Of a DNA stretch of 64,000 bases, positions 11,481 through 25,467 are shown piece by piece. How positions within the stretch are numbered: position 1 is the first letter of the stretch; each line of letters starts with the position of its first letter. Under the pieces are notes generated by a model. The model was not told the DNA's origin. It made no database searches and saw only the letters and a list, made by a program, of their open reading frames with translations. A program made the position numbers and the translations under genes. Source of the DNA: Simmondsia chinensis. Taxonomy: Eukaryota; Streptophyta; Magnoliopsida; Caryophyllales; Simmondsiaceae. The stretch covers positions 1,587,702 to 1,651,701 of the forward strand of contig JAGTTD010000019.1 of assembly GCA_018398585.1 (NCBI GenBank), in the 5' to 3' direction.

Positions 11481-14400
11481 ATGGCGGTGGCGCTGAGGGC
11501 GATGCCGGTGACGTTTGTGGCCCACGCGCTGGCGATAGCGGGTGCGGTAATGGTGCTGGTTTGGTGCATCTATTTCCGTGGCGGATTGGCCTGGGAAGCT
11601 ACCAATAAGTCTCTCATCTTTAATGTAAGTTACTTCCGCTTTTTGTTCTGTTCTTTATCACAAATTTCATCTAGCAGTTAATATTTGAGATCTATATATA
11701 AGCATGTGTATAATTTTATTTTAAAATTAATTGATAGTTAGTGAAGTAATTTTGTAGATTAATCTATCCTTCTTTTGCTGAATTCGTTGGTAGAATCACG
11801 TTCTGCAGTGTACTGTGATGGAATTATTTACACAGTTTAACCTATGTGTTTTATCGAATCGATCTCTCATACAGTGACCGAAATTAGGTAAAAATTATAA
11901 AGGTGAGGGGATAATGTTATAAAATAAAAATTAGGGAACATTTTAAGCAAAAGAAAAGATGAATGATTAATTTGAGCGACGTTACGAAGATGAGGAACCA
12001 ACTTAACCAAAAAGAGAAAGAGGGACCAATTTAACAAACTTGAAAAGATAAGAAACTAACGCTATAAATAACTCATATTTGATTGGCCAGGGCTTCTAAA
12101 TTTGTGCGATTGTTGTTATGATTTGGAATGTACTTATGGTAATTCTGTACACTGTGTTTTGATTGAATTTCTGAAAGTTGAAAATTTGAATATTTTTTCT
12201 CATTTTCTTAAGATTGAATGTTCGTTCTCCGTCCAAAAAAAAAAAAAAAAGAATGTCCATTCGATTAATAGCATCATTGCTTCAAGAAATAATAGTTTTA
12301 CTTCTGAGTAATGTTATGTTGATTTATTTTGCTTGGTTTTTTGGAACTTCGATGATTATTCCCCGTTTAATATATGATTGTAGTAATTTGAATGGTAATT
12401 TCTGTGTGTGTTTGATTGGATTACTTGAATGTTTTACTTTTTCTCTAATTTTCTTCAAAATTGAATTTTTGACAGATTGATTTGTTTTGTTTGTCCTGGA
12501 AAATGTAACTTCTCAGTAATTTGAATCATTATTTAGTTTGCTCTTTTCTCACGCGTTTCCTTACCTCCTTAAATCCAAAAAAAATTTGAATTGTATTTCC
12601 CCTAGGTGTTTGATCAAATTTCCAAAGCTTGAATGTCTTTTTATTCTTCTCTCTCTCTTTTCGTTGCAATTAGAGTTCAATCCTTTTGTCATGTCAGTAA
12701 TTCTTTTTTTTGTGTCTTCACTCAAGTGCTAACATGATACATGATTCTCGTAATATATCTGCACGACGGTACCATCTACGACAAAAATTTACTGGATTAT
12801 GACAAAGTTTCATTAGATGTAGATGGAAGGTACTTAGGCAAAATAACACCATATTTTGACAAATAGTACATATATATTATCAGAATAATATTATATGTCA
12901 GCATTTTTTAAAGGAATTTGTCAAATTTTAATATAGAGTGCTATACTGATAAATTTTTAAATCTCAAAATATCTGATGTTACATATCTAAATGTCTGAAT
13001 ATCTTGATGATTAGATATTGCATTAATAATAATGACCACTTGCCCTATTTATTTTTGATAATTTGTCAAATGAAACATCATTAAAATTTTAACGTGTTAT
13101 GAGACTTTATAAAAGTTGGAGTATTTGTTGTTTATGTGGGGTTGAATTCGTTGTCTAATTACGAAGATGGTGATGGAAGTGGTTGGATGTGTAGGGTTGA
13201 AAGCTAACTCACCTCAAGACTATGCACCTACCCTTCTATCTACCTACTACCATTATACCAATATTCATATCTGTACTGTTTGCTTTTTTGAAAAATGTAA
13301 TTTGTGTTTGAGAATTTGAATTTTGAGTTTAAACTTGCCATTGAGGCAAATATTAAGTCTTTTACATCCCGTTTGGTCGGTGGCTCCTATTTTGTTAAGC
13401 AAGGTATTCAAGCCAGCTGAATTACACCTCGAATAATAACAACCCAGTGCCTCATAGAGGCTTCTGCCATGTTAGGGGCTAGAGGTAAGATGTACGCTGT
13501 CTTAGTGGGTGCTACCATGAAGCGTGGTTATTTTCGAATGGCCCCAACCTTAAAAGTTAAGAAAAAGAAGTAACAATATAAAAAAGATTCAAATAAAGCA
13601 ATACCGGGCATGCAAGCAAAAATAAAACAGCAATAATAGACTTGCATCGAATAATCATGTGGATCCTTTATATAATCTATGTCCATTTGCATTTATAACA
13701 TATAGATTGTTAATTGCCTGATGAGCTTTTTTGACCTCGAGTTTGGCTCTTCAGAACTTCAAGCTCAAAGCTAGCTTGATGTATTCTAAACAAAAGCTTA
13801 CTTTACTTAAGCATATGTAAATTCGGCATAGGCTTGTCTATCTTTGAGTTTGGCTTATTTAGATTTGAACTTTCTACATTTAGTTTACAACTTATAGCGT
13901 CTAGACTCTCGAGCCTTTGAGCTTTAGCGTTGCTAGGTTCGGGTCAGCCTGTTTAGCTAAATGAGCTGGCTCAACTCGTTCAAGGCTCTTTTAGGCTTTT
14001 TCCTGATCCTATAAGTCTGCTCGATTCATTTGCACCCATAGCTAGAAGATGTGTTGGATATACTTATCTATTCTGGACTTATGTGAAGTTGATTGGTTCA
14101 TTTGAATGTGTGGTGAGTGTAGATCTTGTTGGACTCTTTGTTTGGATCGACCCAGTTTTGTTTTCTTCCCCATTGTCTTAACTAAACGATTAATTCTCCT
14201 CACAAGATTACATAGGACGATTTTCTTAGGCACTACTTTAAATATTTAGCACTTTTTTAAAAATAGTTATCCCTTTTTCATTACCATGACTTAAATTAGA
14301 AAGGAAATAAAAAGCAAAATAATTGCATTTCAAATGCCACAACCATGGGAAAAAAAATATTTTTTCGGCGTCACATGCCCTCTTCCCACATGAACTAGTT

Positions 14401-17359
14401 GTGGGAAAGAAAAAATAATATAGTTTTGTTATTTTGCATATTAAAAGTGTAAAATTACTTTGTTTCCTTTAAAAATTAGAGCAACATAAAAATAGAACAA
14501 AATTAAAACACAAACAAGATTAACAATTGAGATGGGAGAAATTTGGATCAACCTTATTCACAAAATATGAACCTATTTATACTACAAAACTAAGTAACTC
14601 AAGAGCCTAGGATTCTATACAATAAAAGTAAGGGGAAAAAAAAAACTCTTTCATCTATCTAAGCCACCAATGGCCGTTTACAAGGAAGAACAAAGGGGTC
14701 ATGAATTTCGAATTGATAATAACTGGTAGATATCCCCCTCATTTATTCTAATATCTAATTAATCCACAACTAAATATAAGACAAAATACAATATACAATG
14801 GAAAATATTAAGAAAATACAATGATAATCTCAACATATCCAATATTTTTGAAAAATTTTAAAAAATTACACATGTGATACATAATTTATTGTACGGTTTT
14901 TGTCCAAATGTGAATGGGAATCTAGTCCAGGGTGGCATTGCGAGAAGTCTAGTTTATTGTTTTGTTATTGGAGCATTTTGTAAAATGTCGTGTTGTGAAT
15001 AAAAATACCTTATAAAGGGTATTCTAAAATAAGAATAAGACTAGCATATGTTCATTATACATACAGTAAAGGTAATATAATTTAGAAAAGAATAAAAAAG
15101 AAAAGCAAATTTATAATAAAGAGATTTTTATTTTAAGAAGTTTTCTGAAATCATATTTAGGTTCTTCATGAGTGTTTTTTATATGGGCATAATGTTATCA
15201 CGTAATTCAGATGATTACTGTCACTAACACTGTTTTTGGGTTTGGTTTTCTGTTAGATTCACCCGGTTTTGATGTTGATTGGCCTTATCATAATTGGTGG
15301 TGAAGGTAAGTAACCAGGCCCACGTGTTTCATCTGTATCACTTGTAGTTGTATGCCTTGGATTAGGGTTGAACAAATGTCGATTCCAACTTGAAGATTCT
15401 AGATTGTTCAATTTGGTCCAACATTATCAAACTAATGTATGGTCATTTTTGTCTATCCAAACACGGTGATAAAAATATTAGTGAGAAAGTTGAACTCCTA
15501 TACAAATAATGATCTAGCTCAGGTGAGCTAAACTTTATCAAACAATGAAAAGTGGATGTTTGTACATGAAATAGATATAAATGCAAACGTGAGACATATT
15601 TAGGCGTAATATGCGCAAATTTGGTATCATAATTTCTGGAGTCTCTTATTCTGGGAGTATGTTAATCTTAGGGATGTAAATATGTTGAGCTGAGTTCAAG
15701 CTTCGCATGAAACTCACCAACCTTGGAGGCTATGGCTTGAACTCAGCTCATTTAGTCCGAACTTGGATCGGTCAGATACGCACATGCTAATGATCTAACT
15801 CAAGATTCACTCACTTAGAATTGTTTAGACACTTGACAAGATTTGGGTTTATTTTTGAGCTTCATAACAAGCCAACTCCCGATTCCTCGGTGCATGTGTT
15901 TACTTCACTTGCTAATTGGCTTTCACTTTGGACAAAATGCAGCAATAATGAGCTACAGATCTTTACCGTTGAAGAAAGAAGTGAAGAAAGTGATACATCT
16001 GGTGCTTCACGCCATAGCACTCATACTGGGCATCATTGGGATATACTGTGCTTTCAAGTTCCACAACGAGAGTGGCATCCTCAATCTCTATAGCTTACAC
16101 TCTTGGCTTGGCATCGGCATCATTGTCCTCTATGGCCTTCAGGTAAACACCACTTGTCTTATTGTCTGTTTAATCGTATTATTCTCGAGAAAGAAATGTT
16201 TCTAATAGGAAAGAAAAACACATTTTATAAAGTTATCTGCTTATGTGGCTCACACATAAAAGCTTCATTAAATAAATGTAGAACCTAATTTTTTTTTAAA
16301 AATTAGAAACAGGATTAAAATTCTTTAAACAAAAATGCCCAAATAACTTAAAAAACAATTGATTTTGTAAAAGATATCCATTGTTGCAAGAAGTCCTTTT
16401 CTCATTCTTATCGTTTCCTTGTATAAGTGTGTTTACAATGGCCTATATTGAAAATATTCTCATTATGTAGAGAAAGTTGACCTCCCTTTAATGAGAGGAA
16501 ATACATTTTACTTTACAGAGGAGAAAAAAAAAATATTTTTTTGTTGTAATTTTACATGTAGAGTCTCTATTATATCTCGATTTGATCAACTATAAATCCC
16601 ACACATCTTATATTGAAGTTAGAACATAATTTCATAGCAACAATAAATGCAGAAAATGTTTTCCTTAATTGAGGGGAAAACATTGGTCTTCGTGGAGGGA
16701 GAAGTGTTTTTCGTTGTAGTCTCGTATCATTTGCTTCATTTTCAACCTCAACTTCTCCAAGTGTGAACCTTATGCAAATTTATAGAGTTAAACTATTTTC
16801 TGGAACTGAAAAGACAAATCTTTTAACAAAAAATATTTTTAATTGAAAATATTTTGCAAAGAAAAACTTTCAACGAGGAAAATTATTCCATTAAACCAAA
16901 CGGAGCTTTATTATCGTGAGTGGACATTAACATTTGTGTGAGAGAGTATATTAAAGTGTATATAAAATCAGTCATTTACCTTCGTCTAATTGCTTAATCC
17001 CTTAATTTTTTGAAATAGATGATTTCTCAACAGTAGCCTCAAACATATTTTTGCAGTGGCTATATGGATTCATAATATTTTTCTATCCTGGAGGAAGCGG
17101 CCCACTAAGGAGCGAGTCATTACCGTGGCATGTAATATTCGGGTTGTTTGTCTATGTCCTAGCGGTGGCCAATGCTGCCATCGGGTTCTTGGAGAAGCTC
17201 ACATTCCTCGAGAACTCCGGCCTCTCCAAGATGGGAGCAGAAGCGTACCTTGTCAACTTTACTGCTATCGCGACTGCTTTATATGGCGCCTTTGTTGTGC
17301 TAACAGTGTTTGCACAGCGCGATGAGGAGGTTGATGACTATACTTATTCTTCGATATAA
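11481..17359 (+). CDS. CYB561: Cytochrome b561 (transmembrane ascorbate ferrireductase)
   Basis: Four exons at 11481-11624, 15257-15305, 15943-16142 and 17057-17359 join in frame to 231 residues, the usual size for a plant b561. Several hydrophobic helices are visible, starting with MPVTFVAHALAIAGAVMVLV. Candidate haem-ligand histidines are in IHPVLMLIG, HLVLHAIALI, LYSLHSWLGIG and PWHVIFGL. The SLPLKKEVKK stretch before helix 3 and the SLHSW motif are typical of the ascorbate-binding, cytosol-facing side. Members pass electrons from ascorbate across tonoplast or other membranes to monodehydroascorbate or ferric chelates. Intron 1 (3.6 kb) contains a SINE fragment and an AGCT-rich repeat. Part of exon 4 was duplicated to 22568-22667. 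Confidence 0.96.
13435..13551 (-). mobile_element. Headless SINE body fragment
   Basis: In the minus direction it reads AGGTTGGGGCCATTCG, then GATGTACGC-type sequence and GCACTGGGTTGTTATT. This is the body and tail of the 5S-headed SINE family, without a 5S part and rather diverged. It lies in intron 1 of cytochrome b561. Confidence 0.65.
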
Positions 17360-18828
17360 CTATGTCGAATTTGTATCAATATGTAAATTTGAGACATAAA
17401 TAATCATGGGTAAACGTTATTGCTAGGGAAAAATTATTATTGTCGGAATAAAATCGCAGTTTTTAGGGCAATTTTGTGGCTTATTGTTTGTAAGCCACAT
17501 CATTACTTGGACAATAATAATTTTGCTTTATCAATAACACTTTCCTAATGATGTATTTTAATTTATGTAGTTAGACACGCTCTGAGAGATGTATGTTAGT
17601 TTATTATAGTTATTATTGCTACATCAGTTGATTGAAACTCGTTCTACTTTTGTGATGTATATAAGAATAGTAACATATTTCGGAAAAAAAAAGAACTCAC
17701 TAAGCATAAAAGTAATTGTGGGATCCGCTGTATTGTGTTTCTAGTTCGTGTTATATGACGGCATCTTTTATTATCAATGTTATTATTCTAGTAACTGGTT
17801 TCGAAATCAACACTTTTCTTATACTCTTTCAAAACATGTTTGTGTTTTTTTTTTTGTAGGGGTATTTATATTTTAGTATTTTGACATTTATATAAATAAT
17901 AAAAATGTCTAAAATTTTTTGATTTAGTTTTTCAATACCTAATATTTTTTTTGTATTCATAAATAGGACCTTATCTGACTGACAACATCATATTCTGAGG
18001 AGAATGTTGATGTGGCAAGTCACTTCAAATATCCACTTCAATATATTGACAAAAACAATCATTAATTTTAATTTAGTAAGTACTTAAGGTAATCTATAAC
18101 GTATGATAAGTGTTAATGGTGTTTTTATTATTGAAGTAAAAGACAAGAAATTTTCTGTAATTTATCCTGTATTTTATGACATTTAAGAATATTTATGATA
18201 TAGTGTGAATTATGTAACGGACTAAAATCCATTGGAAGTAATGTTTAGATTGTTCTTGTCCGATCGTAAATTTTTAGTTATCATTGTACCATCAACAAAA
18301 GAAAAACATTTTTGATATTTAACTTTTCAATGGTAAAAGAAAAGTATAGAGACAAAAGTAATAATGAATCCTCAAACTAGTTCTTGGATGACATTTTTTT
18401 ATAGATAAGAAGAAAAAAGAATAATTACAAAAGATACAATGTATCATATAATGAACTAAAACAAGTATTTAGGCAAACGCCATAATGCGCACTATGATCA
18501 AAGTCAAGCAACAAAGTGTCAGTTCCCACGAACTATGCAAAACAGTCCTCAACAAAGTTGGCTTCCTTTCGAGTACATACAAAGGAAACATTACTAAATT
18601 TCAAAAGCAAAAACTGGATTTCGTTCACTAAAAAGTTCCACTTTCATGAGCGAGAAGTTGGGACTTGCATCTAAGAAATGATATTTTATAGAATACATGA
18701 CAAAGAACCATTTTACAGAGTACAACAACTAAATCAACACGAATAAAACACCGACACTAAAATGACACACTTAACTAAAAAAAAAAGTACAAGACCATAC
18801 AACGTAAAATAAAAACCCTTTTAGGGAA
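17360..18828. other. Intergenic DNA, no gene seen
   Basis: AT-rich sequence between the convergent cytochrome b561 and DUF1218 genes. The part near 18215-18290 (TAATGTTTAGATTGTTCTTG) is repeated near 22880-22930 and marks the segmental duplication. No other feature was recognised. Confidence 0.5.
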
Positions 18829-20721
18829 TCACCTGGGTGGAAATTGGGGTTGGCCCATAGCAATACCATTTTCATTAGCAGCAGGAAGAGGAGCACCACC
18901 ATGTTGTATCTTGAATTTTTCGTCGTCTCGGCCCTTTGAAACCGCACAAGCGGTGATCCCGAGGGCGGTGCAGATGAGGCACAACACTCCGGCTGCAGCA
19001 AACACCCCGGGTTTGATGAAGGGGCAGCCATTCGTGGCGGAGAAGGTCCTTTCCAATGCGGATTTGTTGTTAAGGGAGGCACCGTAAAGAAGTATTGCAA
19101 ATGCTGATACAGATTTTAACCTGCAAATAAATGTTAAAAATAGCTATGCTAACTTGACACGAGATTTATTTATTTAGTAAGTTAAGTGAACATATATTAT
19201 AGAATTGTGTGCAACATAACTTTTTAGTTCTTGCATTATCCAAGCTCATGTATTTAGGTTCATGGGTCGAATTAGTGTTGTTCATTTATGTAATTTAATG
19301 GTCAAATCGCTTTCCATATTTTAGTGCTCAAAGTAAGTTCAGTCAATAAAACAACATATTTGTTGTAGTAATTCTTTCATATTGTAATACCAACCAATAT
19401 TTGATTCTTTGATATTGTTTTCTTTTTATAATTGGTTTTTTTTATACTGTATATATACGTATGCGTTTATTTCTTCTATTATAAACAGTGATATATGGTA
19501 GAAACAAACTAATAATGTAATCAATTTTAGGAAAAAAAAATCTTAACAAATTGGGAGAACCAAATAGCAGCTTCAGTTTGTTGGGTCTCAATCAACCCTA
19601 GCAACACAAAGCAAAAAAAAAAACAGTTCGGGCCTGTTTGATAATAGATTTTAGTTTTTTCAAAAGATGGAACATCATATTTTTAAAATATTTTTTTCTT
19701 ATTTTTATTTTTATTTCTATCCTTTTCATTATTTGAGTAAAGTTTGAGAATACAAAATTTTAAACAAACAATTAGACAACAACAACAGACAACCCAGTGC
19801 CTCAAGGGTTGCCGCAGAAGCGGGGTCGGGGGGGTCAAATGGACAATGATACTAAACAGCCGCGAGAATAATAGATGGGGTCAAATGGTAAGAAATTACC
19901 AAGAAAAGATGAAGCAAATGAGGGCAACGACCGAGCAGCCATTAGAAGGACAAGGATTTCTTCTGCAACAGAAGCACCCGGTTGAAATGCTAGTAGTCAC
20001 TTGAGCAGCGAACAGGCAAAGTGCTGCCACAAGAGCTAGCTCAAATGCTGGCTTATTGGGATACACACAGTCTCCGAACGTTGTGAAGCTTATCTCATCC
20101 ATCTGCACTCAGTATACGTATATACCTTTTACATCGGTAACAAGCATACAACTTTTTCTAAAAAGTAATACATATCAACATTGCTGGACAGGAACGATCA
20201 TGATATGTTTGATCGGTGGGCCCTTTCTTGATAACACAGCTGTTCAGGTCATCTTAAATACATCTCAAATAATCTACGTACATTATAATAAATGCCGATA
20301 TATGATTCATTTATTTCTTATCATTTTTTCAATGGTATCTGAGCACTATTAACTGAGAGGTTACATGTTCGAATCTCAACAATCTTCACTCTAAATATTA
20401 ATATACTTCAAGCACAAATATAGAACGGCATATACATTATTCACACTTCAAGCTCAATGTACATTTGTCTAAAAAGGCATATAGATTATAAAACCATCAT
20501 TAGACCTTCACTCATTAGCTTAAACAGTTGGAATAATCATTTCCTTGACTCATATCATATCACATATTCTATGTAATTAATTATATTATATATATACGAC
20601 AAACTAAAATATCTTAATAAATTACCTTAATCCGAGTGGCCTCAGCAGAAAAGCTGAAAACGGCAGCAAGGAGTCCCAATATACCAACAAATATGCACGC
20701 TACTACCGTCTTTGCCTCCAT
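18829..20721 (-). CDS. DUF1218 / modifying-wall-lignin-like membrane protein, copy A
   Basis: Three exons (20721-20626, 20102-19900, 19120-18829) join in frame to 196 residues. Helix 1 is at the N-terminus (MEAKTVVACIFVGILGLLAA). Exon 2 has a YPNKPAF loop, a helix (ELALVAALCLFAAQVTTSIS) and TGCFCCRR, typical of DUF1218. Two more helices follow in exons 2-3, with a Cys-containing loop between them (SATNGCPF) and a hydrophilic C-terminus ending GQPQFPPR. The family includes the Arabidopsis MWL and VCC/DESIGUAL proteins, which affect secondary-wall lignin and leaf symmetry; the exact role here is unknown. Copy B at 23521-26697 has the same exon lengths except the last. Confidence 0.92.
19774..19835 (-). 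mobile_element. SINE tail fragment
   Basis: In the minus direction it reads CCCCGACCCCGCTTCTGCGG, then CAACCCTTGAGGCACTGGGT and TGTCTGTTGTTGTTG. This is the last part of the 5S-headed SINE body with a TTG tail. It lies in intron 2 of DUF1218 copy A and is absent from the same place in copy B. Confidence 0.7.
20330..20545 (+). mobile_element. TRIM fragment (PBS, internal part, partial 3' repeat)
   Basis: ATGGTATCTGAGC near 20333 resembles the initiator-Met tRNA primer site. The TRIM internal sequence (GTTCGAATCTCAAC, AAGCACAAATATAGAAC) and a partial terminal repeat (TTAGCTTAAACAGTTGG, CCTTGACTCAT) follow. It lies in intron 1 of DUF1218 copy A and has no counterpart in copy B. Confidence 0.5.
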
Positions 20722-20844
20722 TTTTTTCTCTTTCTCGAGAAAGAGATTTTCAAAAATATACAGAAGAAAGTCCTGCAATAGATTTTTTTTTTTTTTTCTG
20801 TATTATTTGAAAGATGTAAACTTCAATATAAGAACTAATGTTTG

Positions 20845-20867
20845 CATGCATGTACTGTTTTTATAGG
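20845..20867 (-). promoter_or_regulatory. RY motif and TATA-like box upstream of DUF1218 copy A
   Basis: CATGCATG is at 20845-20852. On the minus strand CCTATAAAAACAG at 20855-20867 lies about 140 bp upstream of the ATG. Copy B keeps TGCATG and a weaker ATACATAAAATGG at the matching place. Confidence 0.4.
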
Positions 20868-21811
20868 AGCTATCAATTAGAAAAAAAATTAAAATAAAAA
20901 AAAGACTACAATACCTTTTATTTTTCTTATTAATTATTTACATGGCCAGCAAATATTGACTATGTACGTCGTGCAATGAAGTAACCTATATTTAATTATT
21001 ATTTTAGGATTAGGATATATTTAGATTCAATTTTAATCAAGGTAGGCGAAGTTTTAAGATAAGATAATATAATTTTGTTTAATTATTTTGTTAAAATTCT
21101 CTATATTTTATTTATTGTATCAATTTAATCATTTTATAGTCTTTGTAAAGTTTATATTTTTTTGATTGTAGGGATACGAAAGTGAAGTTAATAATGTAAC
21201 TTTTAACGATTTGGTCATATATCAGATGCCACTGATGTAATACAAACCCACAACCGACCATTACTAAGTCTGTTGCCAACTTACAGACAATTTACACAAA
21301 GACTAAATTGATATATTATAAATTGCACACGACAAAATTGACAAACTAAAAGTACAAAGATGGGATTATACAACAAACAGGATACATGTACGTGCCATAA
21401 ATAATTTAACTTCAAATTATTAACAAAAAGTCAAACATAATAATGAAAAAATAGTATGGTTTTAACTTGAATTCGATAGTGTTAAGTACTCTACATGTGA
21501 GTGTAGTACAATCTCACATAGAAGTTGTGAGAAAGAATAGATCAACATATAAGCTTACTAAGTTACTCTATGTAATATCAATTAGTTTTAAGATGGAACT
21601 CTACTTGAACTTATGTGTAAACTATATATGTGTCAACTCCGTAGGCCGAGACTCAAGTCACAGTGAAATTTAATGGATAGAATTTACTAGTTTACGAAGT
21701 TTGTATAAGTAAGACAAATATGAATTTAACATGGTTGAATTAATTAATATTTCAAATAAGTTTAAAATTACAAAGTCAAACCTCATGGAAGTAACTGCAT
21801 ATACATGAAAG

Positions 21812-21994
21812 CAGGGACGGATATAACCTCAAGCGAACCAAGCAACCGCTCAAGGGCTCCTAAATTTTAGAGGTTATAATTTTTGAAATAATAAATGTTA
21901 ATATTAATAAGTTTTAAAAGAAATATTATTATATATAAAGGGCCCTAATTTGAAAGTTTTGCTTGAAGCCTCAAGAATGTCGGGACCTGCCCTG
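21812..21994. mobile_element. hAT-type MITE with 8-bp target duplication
   Basis: The ends are CAGGGACGGATATAACC and the inverted CGGGACCTGCCCTG, so both termini start CAGGG as in hAT elements. The flanking octamers are CATGAAAG (21804-21811) and TATGAAAG (21995-22002), a 7/8 match. The 183-bp element is non-coding. The duplicated locus near 29235 has no insertion, so the empty site is visible in the same window. A diverged relative lies at 31303-31490. Confidence 0.85.
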
Positions 21995-22567
21995 TATGAA
22001 AGCAGTTGACATGTTGATAAACAATGATTTTCAAGATTCCATTAAGGTCTTATTATTCTCGTACAACTCATTGCGTTGAACTTTTTATAATACAAAATTA
22101 TGTTAATTAAAACGTAAACCACCATAATTTAAGGTATCTCTAACTAAAATTAGATCAATATAATAAAAAAAAACATTATTATTTCAAGTTTTAAGTCACC
22201 CTCCACTTAAAAAACGCACCATTTGTTTTTCATCGTAATCTCACATCATATAATTCACTTCAACCTCAACGTAGCCTAAGTGTGAACCTTATGCAAATTT
22301 ATAGAATGAATCATTTTCTTTGGCTAGAAAGACAAGTTCTTTTAAGAAACTAGATATTTTTATTTGAAATATTTGTAAAGAATAATTTTTTGTAAGAAAA
22401 ATATTTTCTGTAGAAGCCAAACGAAGCCTTACTTATCGCGAGTGTACGTTATGATTTGCATGAGAGAGCATGTTAAGGTATATATAAAACCCCATTTATT
22501 TGTTATCTAATCGCTTAATCTTTTAAAATAGATGGTTCCACAGTAGTAACATAAATATTTTTTGTAG

Positions 22568-22667
22568 TGGTTATATGGATTCGTAATATTCTTCTATCCA
22601 AGAGGGAGTGGCCCGCTAAGGAGCGAGTCATTATTGTGGCATGTAATTTCGGGTTGTTTGTCTATGT
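22568..22667 (+). pseudogene. Duplicated fragment of cytochrome b561 exon 4
   Basis: This 100-bp stretch matches the start of cytochrome b561 exon 4 at 17057-17157. It includes the upstream acceptor TTTGTAG and the intron before it, from about 22200. It has lost one base near GTAATTTCGGG, which shifts the frame, and it stops abruptly where a tRNA-type SINE begins. The rest of the gene is missing. It is a by-product of the tandem duplication that made the second DUF1218 gene. Confidence 0.9.
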
Positions 22668-22862
22668 AATATAATGGACTGCCCATCATGAGGGAGGTCT
22701 TAGTTTGTGGTCTCCTACCCATGCGGTCATCACCCAGGGGTCCAGAGTTCGATTCTAACTGACGATATACTCATGACTTACCTACTCATGGGAATTGTGG
22801 GTCTTTTCATATGCTGAAGTTGGCTGGGGCAACTCAATCTCTCGTTACCTAAATATAAAAGG
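22668..22862 (+). mobile_element. tRNA-derived SINE
   Basis: CCAGAGTTCGATTCTA near 22741 resembles a pol III B box, and an A-box-like sequence lies about 60 bp upstream. The body is unrelated (GGGTCTTTTCATATGCTGAA, GTTGGCTGGGGCAACTC). It differs from the 5S-headed family and interrupts the cytochrome b561 pseudo-exon. Confidence 0.55.
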
Positions 22863-23520
22863 GACTATATGCGTTGGGAATAATGTTTAGATTGTTCTTG
22901 TCGGTTCATAAGTGGTACAAGTACTATATCAATAATGTTGATTTTTTGGTGGCCAATATTTATTTAGTTCACAAAGAGATTATATTTAAGAGAAATAAAA
23001 TAATATTCTTATTATAATATAAAACAAACAAATACTCACAAAGAAATTAAGAAGGGTAATATTTTTATTTTCTAACAAATGGGACAATAGTTTAAGGGCA
23101 TTTTTGATATGTTTTAATTTTTACTACTTTTTGATTTTTTAAGAAATTAAAAACTAAAATTCCAAAACAAAAAGAAAATCGTTTATAAAATCTCAAGTCA
23201 TTGATTTTGCTAGTCTATGACATCGAAGTCAATAATATCCATCGCATCACGGTGATGACGTATATCTGTAAAATTGGACATAATTTCAAACAATCCAAAT
23301 ATTATTAAACTTCAACTATAAAGACTTTCACTTCCATGAGTAGGAAGCTAGCACTTCCATCTAGGTACCGACATTTTATAAAGTACATGACAAAATACAT
23401 TTCATAAAGTATGACAACTAAATTGATACAGATAAAAATACAGATAATAAAATGACAAACTTAACAAGAAAAGTACAAGATGATAATACAACTTCAAATA
23501 AAAGCCCTTTTAAGGAATCA

Positions 23521-25394
23521 CTAGTTGGGTGGGAATTGGGGTTGGCCCATGGCAACACCATTTTCATTAGGAGCACCGCCATGTTGAGCGTTGAAGCTTT
23601 TGTCATCTCCGCCCTTCAAGGCGGCGCAAACGCCAATCCCAAGGGCGGTGCAGGCGAGGCACAACGCTCCAGCAGTGAGAAACACCCTCGATTTGTTGAA
23701 GGGGCAGCTGCTCGTGGCGCAGTAAGTACTTTCTAATGCGGAATTGTAGTTTAAGGCGGCACCGTATGAAAGCATCACCAATGCTAATATGGAATTTATC
23801 CTACAAATCCATATTGTCATGAGTGTGCATGAAATATGAATAATTGATTAAGAAGTTGTTATCAAAAAGATTTTTTTTTCCCCTTTTTTGGTCGAAAATA
23901 GTTGTTATCTGGTATTTGAAAGTCAGGGCCACTCAAGATTATAAGCAATCGTTAAGAACCGTTTTAAGAATTGGTTATGCTATTAATTTGTTTCTACCAC
24001 ATCTCACAAAGATCTCTTTTTTTTTTTTGAAAATTAGAAATATTGATCTATGTATGATATATTAATATATATGTATAATATAAGCAACTCACATAATAAC
24101 TACTATCATAATATAAAGTAGATTATTGAAGGTGTACGTGTTTTAGCTAGTCCGGACTCCGCAAATACCAAAAATGGTACTTCGATTAAAACTTTTTAGG
24201 CTCCTATAATATCACGACCAGTCCTAGCTATATTTAAATATACATAATCGGGAACTCTGAGATTTAAAAATTTATTACTCATGATCATTTTAATTTAAAT
24301 CAAGTAGCTTTGCTAAATTTTAATGGATTTTCGTTAGAAAATTATGAAATAGAACCTTTTAAAAATAATTTTACTAATACACTCCATCAAAATCTGGTAT
24401 TTTTTGTTGTTAAATGATGGCATGACATATTATTTGTTGATATATAAGTACCTTCCCTTAGAATCTCGTAAAATTTTTATCGTGATCCGGCAAACTTCAC
24501 TTTGAAAGCATAGAAATAAATCAACGAATGAATATATATATAAATATGTGTGTGTATATCTGCGCCCCCCCCCCCCCCCCCCCCCCGATCCTGTGTAGGC
24601 TGGAGCCCTTGAGGCACTGGGTATGTTCTTTTATGTGTGTGTGTGTATGGTGACGTTTTTATAAGAGCGTGAGAGGGCGAATCCAAGATTTGTTGAATAT
24701 TAAAAAAAAATAACAATTTACAACATATACTCCTTCATAGGGCAGAAAGAAAGAAAGTGTAAAGGAGGGGGAAAAAAAAATTTCAACGCGCAACAAATCT
24801 TGACTGTAAATTGTTATTTCTTTTTTAATAATCAACAAATCTTGGCCGTCCATTACAATGGTGGGCCAGGATTCACCCCTTTCACGCTCTTACCCTCTCA
24901 TGAGAACGCCACCCTATATATATATATATATAGGGTGGCACAATTTTAATGAAAATGTGAGAGGGACAAATCTTGGCTGTACATTATAATGGATGGCCAA
25001 AATTGGCTCTTTTTAATGGGATCAAAAAATAAAATAAAATTTTCCCAACCCCTTTCCTTCCACCCCCACCCCCACCCCCACCCCCACCCCCACCCTGAAT
25101 CCTTTCTCTTTCTCTCTCACCCGAGCCACCCGCTGCTGCCACTCGCCGTTGCCACCCCTGTTTTTCCTCTCTCTTCCAATACTCCTGTCTCTTCCCCCAC
25201 GTCCATAAACCTTCATGCCCGGCACCCGCCACCGCCGCCACCCATCCGCTGCCCCTCCTTTTCTCTCTCTTCCAATCCCTTTCTCTCTCCCACATATCCC
25301 TCCACCCCGGCCACCTGTCGCAGAGAGAAAAGGAGGGACAGCGAACGGGTGGTAGCGACAACAATGGCAGGTGTCGGGGTGAAGGATTATGGGT

Positions 25395-25467
<73 letters not shown>

